DNA from: Ilumatobacteraceae bacterium
GTDB lineage: Bacteria > Actinomycetota > Acidimicrobiia > Acidimicrobiales > Ilumatobacteraceae
Direction: 5' to 3'
Length of the DNA: 64,000 nucleotides
Assembly: GCA_018401375.1 (NCBI GenBank)
Contig: JAGYKR010000003.1
Coordinates: 1-64,000, forward strand
Below the pieces are notes generated by a model. The model searched no databases. It was not told the DNA's origin and saw nothing but the letters and a program-made list of their open reading frames with translations. The position numbers and the translations under genes are program-made. Of the stretch, positions 8,230 through 16,691 are shown in pieces (positions within the stretch are counted from its first letter, which is position 1; every line of letters begins with the position of its first letter).

Positions 8230-9156
8230 ATGAACGAGCCAGCGCTCACCCCGCTCCAAGACCGCACCTTGCAGGCCTTGCGGCGCAGCGAAATGCCTGT
8301 GCTCATCGATCCCGCCGAAATTGCTGAACTCATCGAGGAGTTCACCCGTGGCTTTGAGGCCATCGTGGCAGCCGTCCCTGAGGACCAGAAGTTCTTTCTC
8401 AACAAACATCTCCTCACCCGAATCCTTGGTTGCGAGGTGGCCGCTGTGGCACCGGAGGAGTTCCAATGGGCAGTGCCGATCGCACTCGGCCAAATTTCGC
8501 ATCGTGCCATCCAACTCGGCATCAACTGGCCCGGTGAGCCGGCTCCGATCACCCTCGTCGATGAAGCGATCGCCCGCGTCAGTGAGGAGGATTCCTCCCT
8601 CGGCGACTGGGTGGCGGGCCTGTCCCCAGCGGACCGGGCCGATCTGCGCGGAATGGCGACCGAACGGGTCACAAAGTTCATCGAATCCTTCCCACCGCTG
8701 GACCCGCGTTCGCATCCGATGACCGAGTCCAAGGTCTATTGGCCCACCGATGGCCCGATCACCTTGTCGGGCAAGGTGGATCTCGTAATCGGTAAGCCGT
8801 CGGGCCATGAGAGCCGCAAACTGATCGTGGACTTAAAGAGCGGGCGTCCCCGACCGAACCATCGTGATGATCTGCGCTTTTACGCCCTGCTTGAGACGTT
8901 GCGTGCCAAAGTCCCGCCGCGTAAAACCGCTTCGTTCTATCTCGATGCGGGCGACACCGATGCTGAAGACGTCACGATCGGCATTTTGCGTTCCGCCTCA
9001 CGTCGCACCTTGGACGGCCTCGGGGCGCTCGTGGAGGTTTCCACGGGCCTCAGGCCAGCGCAGACCAAAGTGTCTCACGCATGTAAATGGTGTCCGCTGC
9101 GTGAGCAGTGCGCCGATGGGACAGCGTTCATAGAGAGCCTCGAGGAGGAATACTGA
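8230..9156 (+). CDS. Cas4/RecB-like PD-(D/E)XK nuclease with predicted Fe-S cluster
   Basis: 308 residues. A nuclease core is visible as GKVDLVIGKP then LIVDLKSGRP, the D...DxK pattern of the PD-(D/E)XK fold. Four cysteines are placed as in Cas4 and AddB nucleases: one early (LTRILGCE, about residue 68) and three near the C-terminus (CKWCPLREQC), predicting a 4Fe-4S cluster. It would be a DNA exonuclease for repair or end processing. No cas genes or CRISPR repeats are nearby and no helicase is fused. TACTGT ends 8 nt before the ATG; a GTG lies one codon upstream. Confidence 0.85.
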   Translation: MNEPALTPLQDRTLQALRRSEMPVLIDPAEIAELIEEFTRGFEAIVAAVPEDQKFFLNKHLLTRILGCEVAAVAPEEFQWAVPIALGQISHRAIQLGINWPGEPAPITLVDEAIARVSEEDSSLGDWVAGLSPADRADLRGMATERVTKFIESFPPLDPRSHPMTESKVYWPTDGPITLSGKVDLVIGKPSGHESRKLIVDLKSGRPRPNHRDDLRFYALLETLRAKVPPRKTASFYLDAGDTDAEDVTIGILRSASRRTLDGLGALVEVSTGLRPAQTKVSHACKWCPLREQCADGTAFIESLEEEY

Positions 9157-9191
9157 AACCGCCCACCCACAGCGGGCTCTGCTCTACCCGC

Positions 9192-9824
9192 TCAGGGATG
9201 CGACATCAGCGCCACAGCCGTGCCAAGACCAGCCTCAGTGCGCACGGTGGCGATGCGTCGACCCGGCTGCACCGCATCTTTGGAGGAACTGATGAGATCC
9301 TCACCGATCTGCGCGACCGCATGATCGAGGTCCGTCACGTTGATCACTACGCCCCACAATGAAGCGACCGCTTCGGTGATTTCCGGGCGTTCCACCACTT
9401 CCACGATCAGGCCTCCCCGCCCAAGGCGATGAAAGCCCTGACGCATGGATCCAAGATCTCGAATGCGCTTCAATGGTGCGCCGGTGGCTGCGGTGATAGC
9501 CGCGCAGGTGCGGTCCAGTGAACTGGTCATCACCACCACATGGTCGAGTTCGGTACCGCCATTGGGATGATCACATAGCACGGGGCTCATCGGCTCCACC
9601 GCAACCGTAACGATCCCGTCAATCTCGGTGATCGCCGGATCCAGTCCACTGAGCCCCCAAGCCGACAGACCAGTAGGCGCGTCAGGGGAGATCACTATGG
9701 AACAGAACAGCATCGGAATGCGACCATCTGAGGTCACCTCGCAGCCGATGCGCTGCCATTTCAGAGGATCGCCGCCTACCCGGAGCCACTCGATACGTGA
9801 CTCTGGGAGAGGCGATGATTCCAT
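9192..9824 (-). CDS. VOC (glyoxalase-fold) family protein
   Basis: 210 residues. Two beta-alpha-beta-beta-beta modules are suggested by ELDHVVVMTSSLDRTCAAITAATG (around residue 92) and later VINVTDLDHAVAQIG, typical of vicinal oxygen chelate proteins. The first ~90 residues look like a degenerate preceding module. It may bind a metal and a small molecule, but the ligand set is unclear. It begins 10 nt after the bL37 stop in the same direction and is probably co-transcribed with it. Confidence 0.75.
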   Translation of the reverse strand: MESSPLPESRIEWLRVGGDPLKWQRIGCEVTSDGRIPMLFCSIVISPDAPTGLSAWGLSGLDPAITEIDGIVTVAVEPMSPVLCDHPNGGTELDHVVVMTSSLDRTCAAITAATGAPLKRIRDLGSMRQGFHRLGRGGLIVEVVERPEITEAVASLWGVVINVTDLDHAVAQIGEDLISSSKDAVQPGRRIATVRTEAGLGTAVALMSHP

Positions 9825-9834
9825 GAGGCGTGCG

Positions 9835-9918
9835 TCAGCGACCCAGGTTGGGGCGTTTGCCGTGGTTGGCCTTGGAGCGACGCAGGCGCGCCTTGCGCTT
9901 TGAAGTCTTCTTGGACAT
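9835..9918 (-). CDS. ribosomal protein bL37 (27 aa)
   Basis: A 27-residue, extremely basic product: MSKKTSKRKARLRRSKANHG then KRPNLGR. Short Lys/Arg-rich proteins ending KANHGKRPN are the actinobacterial large-subunit protein bL37, first seen in mycobacterial ribosome structures. It is too short for most gene finders. The minus-strand hexamer TAGCGT (9927-9932) ends 8 nt before the ATG, so it is probably leaderless. The thioredoxin gene is transcribed divergently. Confidence 0.85.
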   Translation of the reverse strand: MSKKTSKRKARLRRSKANHGKRPNLGR

Positions 9919-9926
9919 AGTCCGCA

Positions 9927-9932
9927 ACGCTA
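9927..9932 (-). promoter_or_regulatory. -10 hexamer TAGCGT before bL37
   Basis: Reads TAGCGT on the minus strand and ends 8 nt before the start codon at 9918, matching the TAnnnT pattern seen at many starts here. Confidence 0.45.
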
Positions 9933-10009
9933 TCGGTACAGGTGGCGGAATAACTCCGGATCCAAGCCGGTTTCATACATGCGACTCAACACGGAAGGAA
10001 ACGACGACC

Positions 10010-10393
10010 ATGTCGACCACCACACTGAATATGGGAACCTTCGAACCCACTGTCAACTCCGATGGCATTACTCTGATTGACTTTTGGGCCGAATGGTGCG
10101 GACCCTGCAAGATGTTCGGTCCGATCTTCGAGCAGGCCGCCGAAGAAAACCCCGATATCACCTTTGCCAAAGTGGACACCGAAGCAGAACAAGACCTCGC
10201 CGGTGCTTTGCGCATCATGTCGATCCCCACGTTGATGATTTTCCGTGACGGCGTGCAGTTGTTCTCTCAGCCGGGCGCACTGCCGAAGAACTCCCTTGAT
10301 GATCTGATCCGCCAGGTCCGCGAACTCGATATGGATGCAGTCCGCGCCGAACTCGCCGAACAAGAGGCGCAGAACTCCCCACCAAGTAACTGA
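10010..10393 (+). CDS. thioredoxin
   Basis: 127 residues with the redox-active site Cys30-Gly-Pro-Cys33 in FWAEWCGPCK, the conserved cis-Pro segment SIPTLMIFRDG and an acidic C-terminal extension of about 20 residues (RAELAEQEAQNSPPSN). It reduces protein disulfides in the cytoplasm, normally with thioredoxin reductase, which is not in the window. The ATG is preceded by GGAAGGAAA, one of the clearer Shine-Dalgarno sequences here; the longer upstream frame overlaps bL37 and is rejected. Confidence 0.94.
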   Translation: MSTTTLNMGTFEPTVNSDGITLIDFWAEWCGPCKMFGPIFEQAAEENPDITFAKVDTEAEQDLAGALRIMSIPTLMIFRDGVQLFSQPGALPKNSLDDLIRQVRELDMDAVRAELAEQEAQNSPPSN

Positions 10394-10430
10394 ACCGTGA
10401 CCGGCAGGCCTCGGTAGCCTGAGGCCCCTC

Positions 10431-11519
10431 ATGGAACGTTTCGGACTCGTCGGTCTGCCCAATGCGGGCAAGAGCTCTCTCTATAACGCACTCACCGGGG
10501 GCGGCGCGCTTGCCGCCCCCTATGCGTTTGCCACCAAAGACCCCAACATCGGGGTGGCCAAGGTGCCCGATCACCGTCTCGATGCCCTCGCTGCGATGTC
10601 GAAGTCGCGCAATGTGGTGCATGCCGCTGTGCAGGTGGTCGATATTGGTGGCCTCGTGGAAGGTGCCTCCAAGGGCGAAGGCCTTGGCAACAAATTCCTT
10701 GCCAACATTCGCGAAACCGACGCGATCGTGTTCGTCCTGCGAGCCTTCGAAGATGACGATGTCCCCGGACCGAGCAACCCGCTCGAACATCTGCGGGTCC
10801 TCGAAATCGAACTCGCCTTGGCTGATTTGGAGACCGTAGAGAAGCGTCTCAATCAGGCCACCCGCCAATCCAAACTCGATCGCAGTCTCGGAGATGAGAT
10901 CGACGCCCTCCAAGCCGCCTATGACTCCCTCAGCGAAGGGCGCCCGCTGTATCGCGCCGGCTTGAAAGAGGATCAGCGCGCAATCCTCGCCCCGCATTTC
11001 CTGCTCACCAATCGCCGGGTGTTGGCTGTGGTCAACGTGGGCGAGAACGAACTCGACAAGATCCCCGAGGTGGAAGCGATGGTGTCCGCCGAGTTCAACG
11101 ACGCCGGGGCCAACGTTGAAGTAATCGGTATGTGTGTCCAACTTGAAGCTGAGGCTGCGTCGATCACCGATCCGGTTGAGCGCGCCGAAATGCTCGAAGG
11201 ATTCGGTCTCGGAGAAGGTGCGCTGTTCCGGATGGTACGCAGCGCCTATCACCTGCTCGGACTGCGCACCTACTTGACCACCGGGGAGAAAGAAAGCCGG
11301 GCCTGGACCTTTTATGAGGGGTCCACAGCACCCGAATGTGCCGGACGCATTCACTCGGACTTCCAGCGGGGCTTCATTCGGGCCGAGGTGATCGGCTGGG
11401 AAGAACTCGTGGAGATCGGATCATGGACCAAAGCCAAAGAACTCGGCAAGGTCCGGCTCGAGGGCAAGGATTACATCGCCTCTGATGGCGACGTCATGGA
11501 GTTCCGTTTCAACGTTTGA
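10431..11519 (+). CDS. ychF: ribosome-binding ATPase YchF (Obg/TRAFAC family)
   Basis: 362 residues. G1 motif [11 protein letters not shown]3 DIGGL, and NVGE in place of the usual NKxD G4 motif, which is the YchF change that makes it prefer ATP to GTP. A coiled-coil insertion follows and a C-terminal TGS domain ends FRFNV. YchF binds ribosomes and is linked to translation and stress responses. It lies 37 nt after thioredoxin; TAGCCT lies 10 nt before the ATG. Confidence 0.96.
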   Translation: MERFGLVGLPNAGKSSLYNALTGGGALAAPYAFATKDPNIGVAKVPDHRLDALAAMSKSRNVVHAAVQVVDIGGLVEGASKGEGLGNKFLANIRETDAIVFVLRAFEDDDVPGPSNPLEHLRVLEIELALADLETVEKRLNQATRQSKLDRSLGDEIDALQAAYDSLSEGRPLYRAGLKEDQRAILAPHFLLTNRRVLAVVNVGENELDKIPEVEAMVSAEFNDAGANVEVIGMCVQLEAEAASITDPVERAEMLEGFGLGEGALFRMVRSAYHLLGLRTYLTTGEKESRAWTFYEGSTAPECAGRIHSDFQRGFIRAEVIGWEELVEIGSWTKAKELGKVRLEGKDYIASDGDVMEFRFNV

Positions 11520-11620
11520 GCCTCGATGCTGTCAGGGAGACAGCGGGACAGATATGAAGATTGGGACGCAATTTGCGGCTTCTTCGGTCACTGACCTGTG
11601 AGATGAGGCACGATGGTGGG

Positions 11621-13144
11621 GTGCCGATCCGGTCACGACTGATCCCCCGACTCACTGGACACCCGTCCACACCTGGGTTACGGCGGTTTACGTTCGCTCA
11701 CTCAATCGCTGCGGCAGCCGACGCGTTCGTCACCGTTTCTTTGGCCGGCTCGCTGTTCTTTTCGGTCAGTCCCGATGCATCGCGTCGGCAGGTGTTGATC
11801 TACCTGATCGTCACCATGGCCCCTTTCGCTGTGCTCGCTCCCCTGATTGGGCCGAGCATCGACCGGTTCCGTGGGGGACACCGATGGTTAGCCGTGCTCT
11901 TGTATGTGAACCGGGCTGGATTGGCGATCGCGCTCGGGTTCACCTTGTTTACCTTGTGGTTTTATTTCCTTGCGCTTGCGCTGCTGGTGGCCAATAAGGC
12001 CTCGGGGGTGCTGAAGTCCGCTCTCGTCCCCGGTCTCGTTGAGGACCCCCACAATCTGGTGTCCTCCAACTCGCGTCTCGCCAGAGTCACCACCATCGTC
12101 GGAGGGGTCGGCGGATCGGTCGCAGCGGGCATCGCCACGATCGGCAACTCTCAGCAGACCTTGTTTGGGGCCGCTGCGCTGTTCGTGGTGGCCGCAGCGA
12201 TCGCAGCACGACTGCCGGGCCCGATCATTCGCCACACAAACCTTGAAGATGAAGTTGCCGCCGACCTCGAATATCAAGATCTCCATCGTCCCTTGATCTC
12301 GATCTCCGCCACTGCGTACACGGCCATCCGTTTTGCGGTCGGTGCCTTCGTGTTCGGATTGGCCTTCGCTTTACGGCGCGCTTCGGAACCAGCGTGGATG
12401 TATGGCGCCGCGCTCGTGGCCTACGGGGCTGGGGCATACCTCGGAAATCTGGTGGCCCCTGCAGTCAGACGGCGATTCGGAGAAGACCGACTGCTCGGGA
12501 TCGCCCTTTTGGGACTCGCAGTATCTGCGGCCTTCGCTGCTGCGGGGGGATCGCGCATCTTGATCATCGCCGTGGCTGCGGTCATGGGGGCTGCCACCAC
12601 CTTTGGTCGACAGGGCTTTGACAGCCTCGTCCAACGCACCGCACCGCGGGCGTTGCACGGCCGATCCTTCGCCCGATTTGAGACCCAGTTTCAGATCGGC
12701 TGGGTGGTGGGTGCCACGTTCTCCACAGCCGCCGCAGTGCCAACTCGCATCAGCTTGACTGTGGTGGCTGCGCTACTCATCCCGGCCACTGCGCTCTACT
12801 TGCGATCCGCTCATAAGGCGTTGCTTCTCAGCGAATCCACCTCCACCCACAAACTGGTAACCCCCGATGTGCCTTGGGCGATCGCAAGCCATGTCACCGC
12901 CGCTGAACACTGGCTGGAACAGGGCTCTGCCTCCTTGGCGATGATCGAGTTAGCCGCAGCTATGGATCTCGCGAAGGCCGCAGGAATCAGTACCGATGAC
13001 GCCTTGCACGAGCACTGTTCGATGCTGCGCACCGCAGCCCTCAGCTCACAGGACTACAACTCAGGCGATCGGGTGAACTTCCGACACGAGGTCGAGGCCG
13101 CCCTGCACCTCGTACGTTCCGCTTCACTCGGATCAATTACCTGA
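11621..13144 (+). CDS. MFS-like multi-pass transporter with a soluble C-terminal tail
   Basis: About 507 residues. Residues ~30-420 contain ten to twelve hydrophobic segments (TVSLAGSLFFSV, LIYLIVTMAPFAVLAPLIGPSIDRFRGG, FALRRASEPAWMYGAALVAYGAGAYLG, LLGIALLGLAVSAAFAAAG). The segment after the second helix (GPSIDRFRGG) resembles the MFS loop 2-3 motif. About 110 cytoplasmic residues follow the last helix. The substrate is unknown. The start is uncertain: GTG at 11621 gives a compact N-terminus, while ATG at 11603 and 11561 remain possible. Confidence 0.85.
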   Translation: MPIRSRLIPRLTGHPSTPGLRRFTFAHSIAAAADAFVTVSLAGSLFFSVSPDASRRQVLIYLIVTMAPFAVLAPLIGPSIDRFRGGHRWLAVLLYVNRAGLAIALGFTLFTLWFYFLALALLVANKASGVLKSALVPGLVEDPHNLVSSNSRLARVTTIVGGVGGSVAAGIATIGNSQQTLFGAAALFVVAAAIAARLPGPIIRHTNLEDEVAADLEYQDLHRPLISISATAYTAIRFAVGAFVFGLAFALRRASEPAWMYGAALVAYGAGAYLGNLVAPAVRRRFGEDRLLGIALLGLAVSAAFAAAGGSRILIIAVAAVMGAATTFGRQGFDSLVQRTAPRALHGRSFARFETQFQIGWVVGATFSTAAAVPTRISLTVVAALLIPATALYLRSAHKALLLSESTSTHKLVTPDVPWAIASHVTAAEHWLEQGSASLAMIELAAAMDLAKAAGISTDDALHEHCSMLRTAALSSQDYNSGDRVNFRHEVEAALHLVRSASLGSIT

Positions 13145-13211
13145 TGATCTACATGCGGTGGCTGATGTTCTCGTCACCGGAATATTCAGACACTGGTTAT
13201 CCGGACTCCAG

Positions 13212-13718
13212 TTACCCAGACACGGGGGACACGGACACGGGGGACACGGACACTTCGGTAACCGTCCAATCAAGATCCCGAAGGGCGACTGTCACGATGA
13301 GATCCTCGCTGAAATCTGCTGCGGTCTGCCGGATCACCGCCACTTCCACCTGCTGCTGCTCCTCGCTCGGGACTGGTCCAATCACGAGCAACACCGCTCC
13401 AGCGCGAAGACGCTTTTCGCTATCGATCTCTTCGAAAGCCTCGGCAGGGTCATCAGCAAAACGCAGGTCACACATATCCATCAAGTTCGCGGCCACTGCG
13501 GCCTGAACCTCAATCTCCATAGTTCCTTGGACACCTACGACGTACACGATTGGTACAACAGCAGGTTCTGGTGCGAGCTCTGCCACTGAGGCGATCACCG
13601 CTGTCAGGATCGCTGCATCTCGAGCCGATCCGACAGGAGGTTCCGGCTCCGCAGCAAAATCGGTGCAACCCGCAACCACCAGGGCTCCGAGCAGCAACGC
13701 CAGAAATCTTCGGACCAT
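13212..13718 (-). CDS. secreted lipoprotein, unknown function
   Basis: 168 residues with a lipoprotein signal peptide: MVRRFLALLLGALVVAGC, where Cys18 would be lipidated after cleavage at the lipobox VAGC. The mature part has a mixed alpha/beta look and ends in a repeated VSVSPVSVSPVSG, coded by a 15-bp direct repeat. The minus-strand hexamer TAACGT (13725-13730) ends 6 nt before the ATG, supporting this start. It converges on the MFS-like gene. No family recognised. Confidence 0.75.
   Translation of the reverse strand: MVRRFLALLLGALVVAGCTDFAAEPEPPVGSARDAAILTAVIASVAELAPEPAVVPIVYVVGVQGTMEIEVQAAVAANLMDMCDLRFADDPAEAFEEIDSEKRLRAGAVLLVIGPVPSEEQQQVEVAVIRQTAADFSEDLIVTVALRDLDWTVTEVSVSPVSVSPVSG
13219..13253. 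repeat. 15-bp tandem repeat in the lipoprotein 3' end
   Basis: GACACGGGGGACACG occurs at 13219-13233 and again at 13234-13248, followed by GACAC. It encodes the SVSP repeats at the C-terminus of the lipoprotein. Confidence 0.7.
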
Positions 13719-13724
13719 CGACCC

Positions 13725-13730
13725 ACGTTA
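13725..13730 (-). promoter_or_regulatory. -10 hexamer TAACGT before the lipoprotein gene
   Basis: Reads TAACGT on the minus strand and ends 6 nt before the ATG at 13718, consistent with leaderless expression. Confidence 0.4.
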
Positions 13731-13773
13731 ACCACGCCGCCGGTGCACGTGTCTCTCATGGCACACTTCAGGG

Positions 13774-14112
13774 GTGCCCTGGTTGGTCAGCGACAGTCGA
13801 GTTCTCGCATCGGTGGAGATCGCCGGGGACCGCCGTTCCCGACGGCGCGGCCTGCTCGGGCGCGATCGCCTCGGGGGAGCACTCGTGCTCCAACCCTGTG
13901 CGTGGGTGCACACGATCGGGATGAGATTTGCCATCGATGTGGCCTATCTCGATGCTGAAGGACTCGTCATCAAGATCACCCGGATGCCCCCGCACCGGAT
14001 CGGCACGCCAGTACGTGGGTCTCACACAGTGGTAGAGGCCGAGGCTGGAGCATTTGAGCGGTGGGGCCTCCATGTCGGAGATCTCGCAGAACTGCGCACT
14101 AACGATGAATGA
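13774..14112 (+). CDS. DUF192 family protein
   Basis: 112 residues with the DUF192 signature: RRRGLLGRDRLGGALVLQPC, then VHTIGMRFAIDVAYLD and VVEAEAGAFERWGLHVGDLAEL. DUF192 proteins are small, often exported or archaeal proteins of unknown role; this one lacks an obvious signal peptide. The start is a GTG. Its last codons overlap the start of rsmI by 8 nt, so the two are translationally coupled. Confidence 0.85.
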   Translation: MPWLVSDSRVLASVEIAGDRRSRRRGLLGRDRLGGALVLQPCAWVHTIGMRFAIDVAYLDAEGLVIKITRMPPHRIGTPVRGSHTVVEAEAGAFERWGLHVGDLAELRTNDE

Positions 14113-15007
14113 AACCGGGCTAAATCAAACAGGCCTGCTCTACCTCGTTCCCACTCCGATCGGGAACCTCGGCGACTTAACTCCTCGGGCGATCGAGGTC
14201 ATGTCCACGGTGGGGCTGTTGTGCTGTGAGGACACCCGGCGGACCCGGGGCCTGCTCACTCATGCGGGAATCAGAGCGACAGCCCTTGCGATCTGTAATG
14301 AACACACAGAGGAAAAGATCGCTGACCGCGTGATCTCCGTGCTCGCGAGCGGGGCCAGCGTGGCCCTGGTTACCGATGCCGGCACCCCAGCGATGAGCGA
14401 TCCAGGTGAACGACTCGTGCGAGCCGTACTCGAGGCCGGATTTGAGGTCAGTGCGCTCCCTGGCCCATTCGCTGGGGTCACCGCCCTCGTTGCGAGCGGA
14501 TTGCCCACCGACCGGTTTGTATTTGAAGGCTTTCTGGCCCGCAAAGGCTCCGACCGGACACAACAGTTGACTCGCATCGCTTCATCCCCGCACACGGTGG
14601 TGATCTACGAGGCCCCGCATCGAATCCAACGCACCCTCGTGGATCTTGCTGCAGCCTGCGGTCCCGATCGTGAGGCGGTGGTGGCCCGTGAACTGACCAA
14701 GATGTTCGAACAGTTTCACCGCGGCCGCCTCGGCGAGATCGAGATCGGCGAGCCCCGCGGCGAATATGTGATTCTGGTGCATGGGATGACCGAGTCCGCT
14801 CCCGAGGCCACCGAGGACGAACTCCGCGATGAACTCCATGGATACCTGACCCAAGGGTTATCGACGCGCGATGCTGTAAGCGCTGTGGTCGCCGAACACC
14901 GTCTCCCCCATCGCCGGATCTACGCCCTCGCCATTGAGGTAGCCATCGCCGTCGCTGCCTCACAGTCATCAGCTGTCTCGGAAGGATCGCAGGCCACACA
15001 TGAGTGA
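14105..15007 (+). CDS. rsmI: 16S rRNA (cytidine-1402 2'-O) methyltransferase RsmI
   Basis: 300 residues of the tetrapyrrole-methylase-like SAM methyltransferase fold. Motifs: LLYLVPTPIGNLGDLTPRA, CCEDTRRTRGLL, VTDAGTPAMSDPGERLV and VIYEAPHRI, all typical of RsmI. It methylates C1402 in the ribosomal decoding centre. The start at 14105 overlaps the preceding gene; the longer reading from 14054 lies inside DUF192 coding sequence. The following HAD gene overlaps by 8 nt. Confidence 0.95.
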   Translation: MNETGLNQTGLLYLVPTPIGNLGDLTPRAIEVMSTVGLLCCEDTRRTRGLLTHAGIRATALAICNEHTEEKIADRVISVLASGASVALVTDAGTPAMSDPGERLVRAVLEAGFEVSALPGPFAGVTALVASGLPTDRFVFEGFLARKGSDRTQQLTRIASSPHTVVIYEAPHRIQRTLVDLAAACGPDREAVVARELTKMFEQFHRGRLGEIEIGEPRGEYVILVHGMTESAPEATEDELRDELHGYLTQGLSTRDAVSAVVAEHRLPHRRIYALAIEVAIAVAASQSSAVSEGSQATHE

Positions 15008-15815
15008 GTACATGGGTGTGGCCTCCTCGGGCCCCAGTGCAGCGTTTTTTGATCTGGACCGGACGTTGATTTCCGGGTCATCCACGTTCACCCTTGCCGC
15101 TGCGGCCCGTCGCGCTGGGATGATGCCCAGCCATCAGTTGCTGCGGGCGTCGGTTGGGGCGATCATGTTCAAGTTCGCCGGTGCTGGCGACGACACCACC
15201 GACCGGGTGCGCGACCAGTTGCTGCAGTTTGTTACCGGACAACGCCAAGACGATCTCTCTGCTCTTAACGAACGGGTCCTGCCCACTCTGCTCGGGATGA
15301 TTCGGCCCGAGGCCCGGCGCCTGTTGGACCTGCATCGTCATGCAGGTCGTGCCACCTACATTGTGTCGGCTGCACCTCAAGAGATCGTCGGACCGCTCGC
15401 CCAATCGCTGGGGATGGCGGGTGGGATTGGCACCCGTAGCGAGGTCAGCAATGGGATCTACACCGGGCAGTTGGCCGGGCCATTTTGTTATGGGGCCGGC
15501 AAGGTGGAAGCGATGGAGGAACTCTCTCGCTGGGACGGTCTGGACCTCGCCCAGTGCTACGCCTATAGCGACTCCGCCAGCGATCTGCCGATGCTGGGCG
15601 CCGTCGGGCACCCGGTGGCGGTGAATCCCGATAAGCGCCTCGAGCGGGAGGCCCGGCGCAACGGCTGGCCGATCGTGCAGTTCCGTCAGCGCAGCAAACT
15701 GGTGGTGCGCCGCACCGTGGGCACGGTAGCCACCACCGGGGTGGCCGTCATCAGTTTCACCCTCGGCGCGAAGCTCTCCGCCCGCCGGTCCCGCTCGTTC
15801 ATCCCTTGGGGATGA
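15000..15815 (+). CDS. HAD-IB family (SerB-like) phosphatase
   Basis: 271 residues with the HAD motif I FFDLDRTLISG (Asp nucleophile and general acid), Ser of motif II in YIVSAAPQEI, Lys in GAGKVEAM, and motif IV YSDSASDLPML. HAD-IB members dephosphorylate small molecules such as phosphoserine or lysophosphatidate-type substrates. The C-terminus adds a hydrophobic stretch (VATTGVAVISFTLGAKLS), suggesting membrane attachment and perhaps a lipid substrate; that is inference. Its start overlaps rsmI by 8 nt and its end overlaps the convergent thioesterase. Confidence 0.88.
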   Translation: MSEYMGVASSGPSAAFFDLDRTLISGSSTFTLAAAARRAGMMPSHQLLRASVGAIMFKFAGAGDDTTDRVRDQLLQFVTGQRQDDLSALNERVLPTLLGMIRPEARRLLDLHRHAGRATYIVSAAPQEIVGPLAQSLGMAGGIGTRSEVSNGIYTGQLAGPFCYGAGKVEAMEELSRWDGLDLAQCYAYSDSASDLPMLGAVGHPVAVNPDKRLEREARRNGWPIVQFRQRSKLVVRRTVGTVATTGVAVISFTLGAKLSARRSRSFIPWG

Positions 15816-16635
15816 GCGCTAACTGGCGGGCTTGGCACACCATCTGACCGTCCGCATCCCAGATCTCCGCATCTTCATCGAGGAGTCCGCCTTGAATGAA
15901 CTTTGACCGGAACACGCACCTCAATGGGCCAGGAGCCGGAATCGCTCGCAGATGCACCGTCAACTCCAAAGTTGGCACCCACGCCGCCGGCACATCGGTA
16001 TTAAAGATTGGCGGTGGAAATGCGTCAGCGGCTAGCAGCAGACCGAACGCATCGATCGGACCTCGATCCGCGAAATCAAACCAGCCGATGATCTCGGCCG
16101 CCCCGGTGGGGGTGCCTGTCCGGAACCCATCGTCCCCAGGCCGCAGCCGGCTATCGAGTCGGGCCACGAGGCCGGGAAGTTCGGTGTCCATTGGCCCGGG
16201 AGCATTGACACATTGCGCGTACTCCGGGAGTTCGGGTGGCGCTCCATCGCGATAGAGCACGCCGGAGTGGTCCTGATCGGCAAAGGTGCCGAGCATTCGC
16301 AGGATCTCACGATCCCCCATTTTTAACGATCCAGTGGCCGTGGCCATCCGGCGGCCCGAACGCACCAACGTCACCTCCACCACGCAATCACCCGCAGGTC
16401 CTGGTGAGAGGTAATGGCCCGTCACCGTCAGTGGCGGTCGCCCGGTCACTGCAGCCATCGCCCGGGCCACGATCGCCATCAGATAGCCGCCGTTCGCGTT
16501 GCCTCCAATATCCCAACCAGGATGGATCCGAGCCGCAAATCGGTAGGCAATGCCCAGTCCTGCTGACGGATCGGCGGGAAGGATCTGGTCGTCGAGAGGG
16601 GTGACCGCAGTAGCGATCTCGAATTCAGAACTCAC
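15799..16635 (-). CDS. TesB-like double-hotdog acyl-CoA thioesterase
   Basis: 278 residues from a GTG at 16635. The pattern GNANGGYLMAIVARAMAAVTG in the first half, then LTVTGHYLSPGPAGDCVVEVTLVRSGRRMATA, is that of the TesB/PaaI-type double hotdog thioesterase family (Acyl-CoA_Thioest_3-like). It would hydrolyse fatty acyl-CoA. The chosen start follows TAACCT (minus strand, 16643-16648) by 7 nt; a longer reading from 16716 would run into the divergent metG start and is rejected. Confidence 0.85.
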   Translation of the reverse strand: MSSEFEIATAVTPLDDQILPADPSAGLGIAYRFAARIHPGWDIGGNANGGYLMAIVARAMAAVTGRPPLTVTGHYLSPGPAGDCVVEVTLVRSGRRMATATGSLKMGDREILRMLGTFADQDHSGVLYRDGAPPELPEYAQCVNAPGPMDTELPGLVARLDSRLRPGDDGFRTGTPTGAAEIIGWFDFADRGPIDAFGLLLAADAFPPPIFNTDVPAAWVPTLELTVHLRAIPAPGPLRCVFRSKFIQGGLLDEDAEIWDADGQMVCQARQLALIPKG

Positions 16636-16642
16636 TGCGGCG

Positions 16643-16648
16643 AGGTTA
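16643..16648 (-). promoter_or_regulatory. -10 hexamer TAACCT before the thioesterase
   Basis: Reads TAACCT on the minus strand and ends 7 nt before the GTG at 16635, supporting that start. It is 29 bp from the divergent metG -10 box. Confidence 0.45.
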
Positions 16649-16677
16649 TTGGTCGCGGTCCGAGCCCACCGCATCGG

Positions 16678-16683
16678 TAGCGT
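16678..16683 (+). promoter_or_regulatory. -10 hexamer TAGCGT before metG
   Basis: TAGCGT ends 8 nt before the GTG of metG at 16692. Same hexamer as before bL37, the MoxR ATPase and adenosine kinase. Confidence 0.45.
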
Positions 16684-16691
16684 GGAAGACA

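Noticed and set aside
7810-8808. 332-codon minus-strand reading across the nuclease gene
   Set aside because: Its N-terminal two-thirds is antisense to the well-supported PD-(D/E)XK gene. Only the last 112 codons, outside that gene, are kept as a hypothetical protein.
10215-11354. 379-codon minus-strand frame opposite ychF
   Set aside because: Shadow of ychF and the thioredoxin 3' end; no recognisable domain and low-quality composition.
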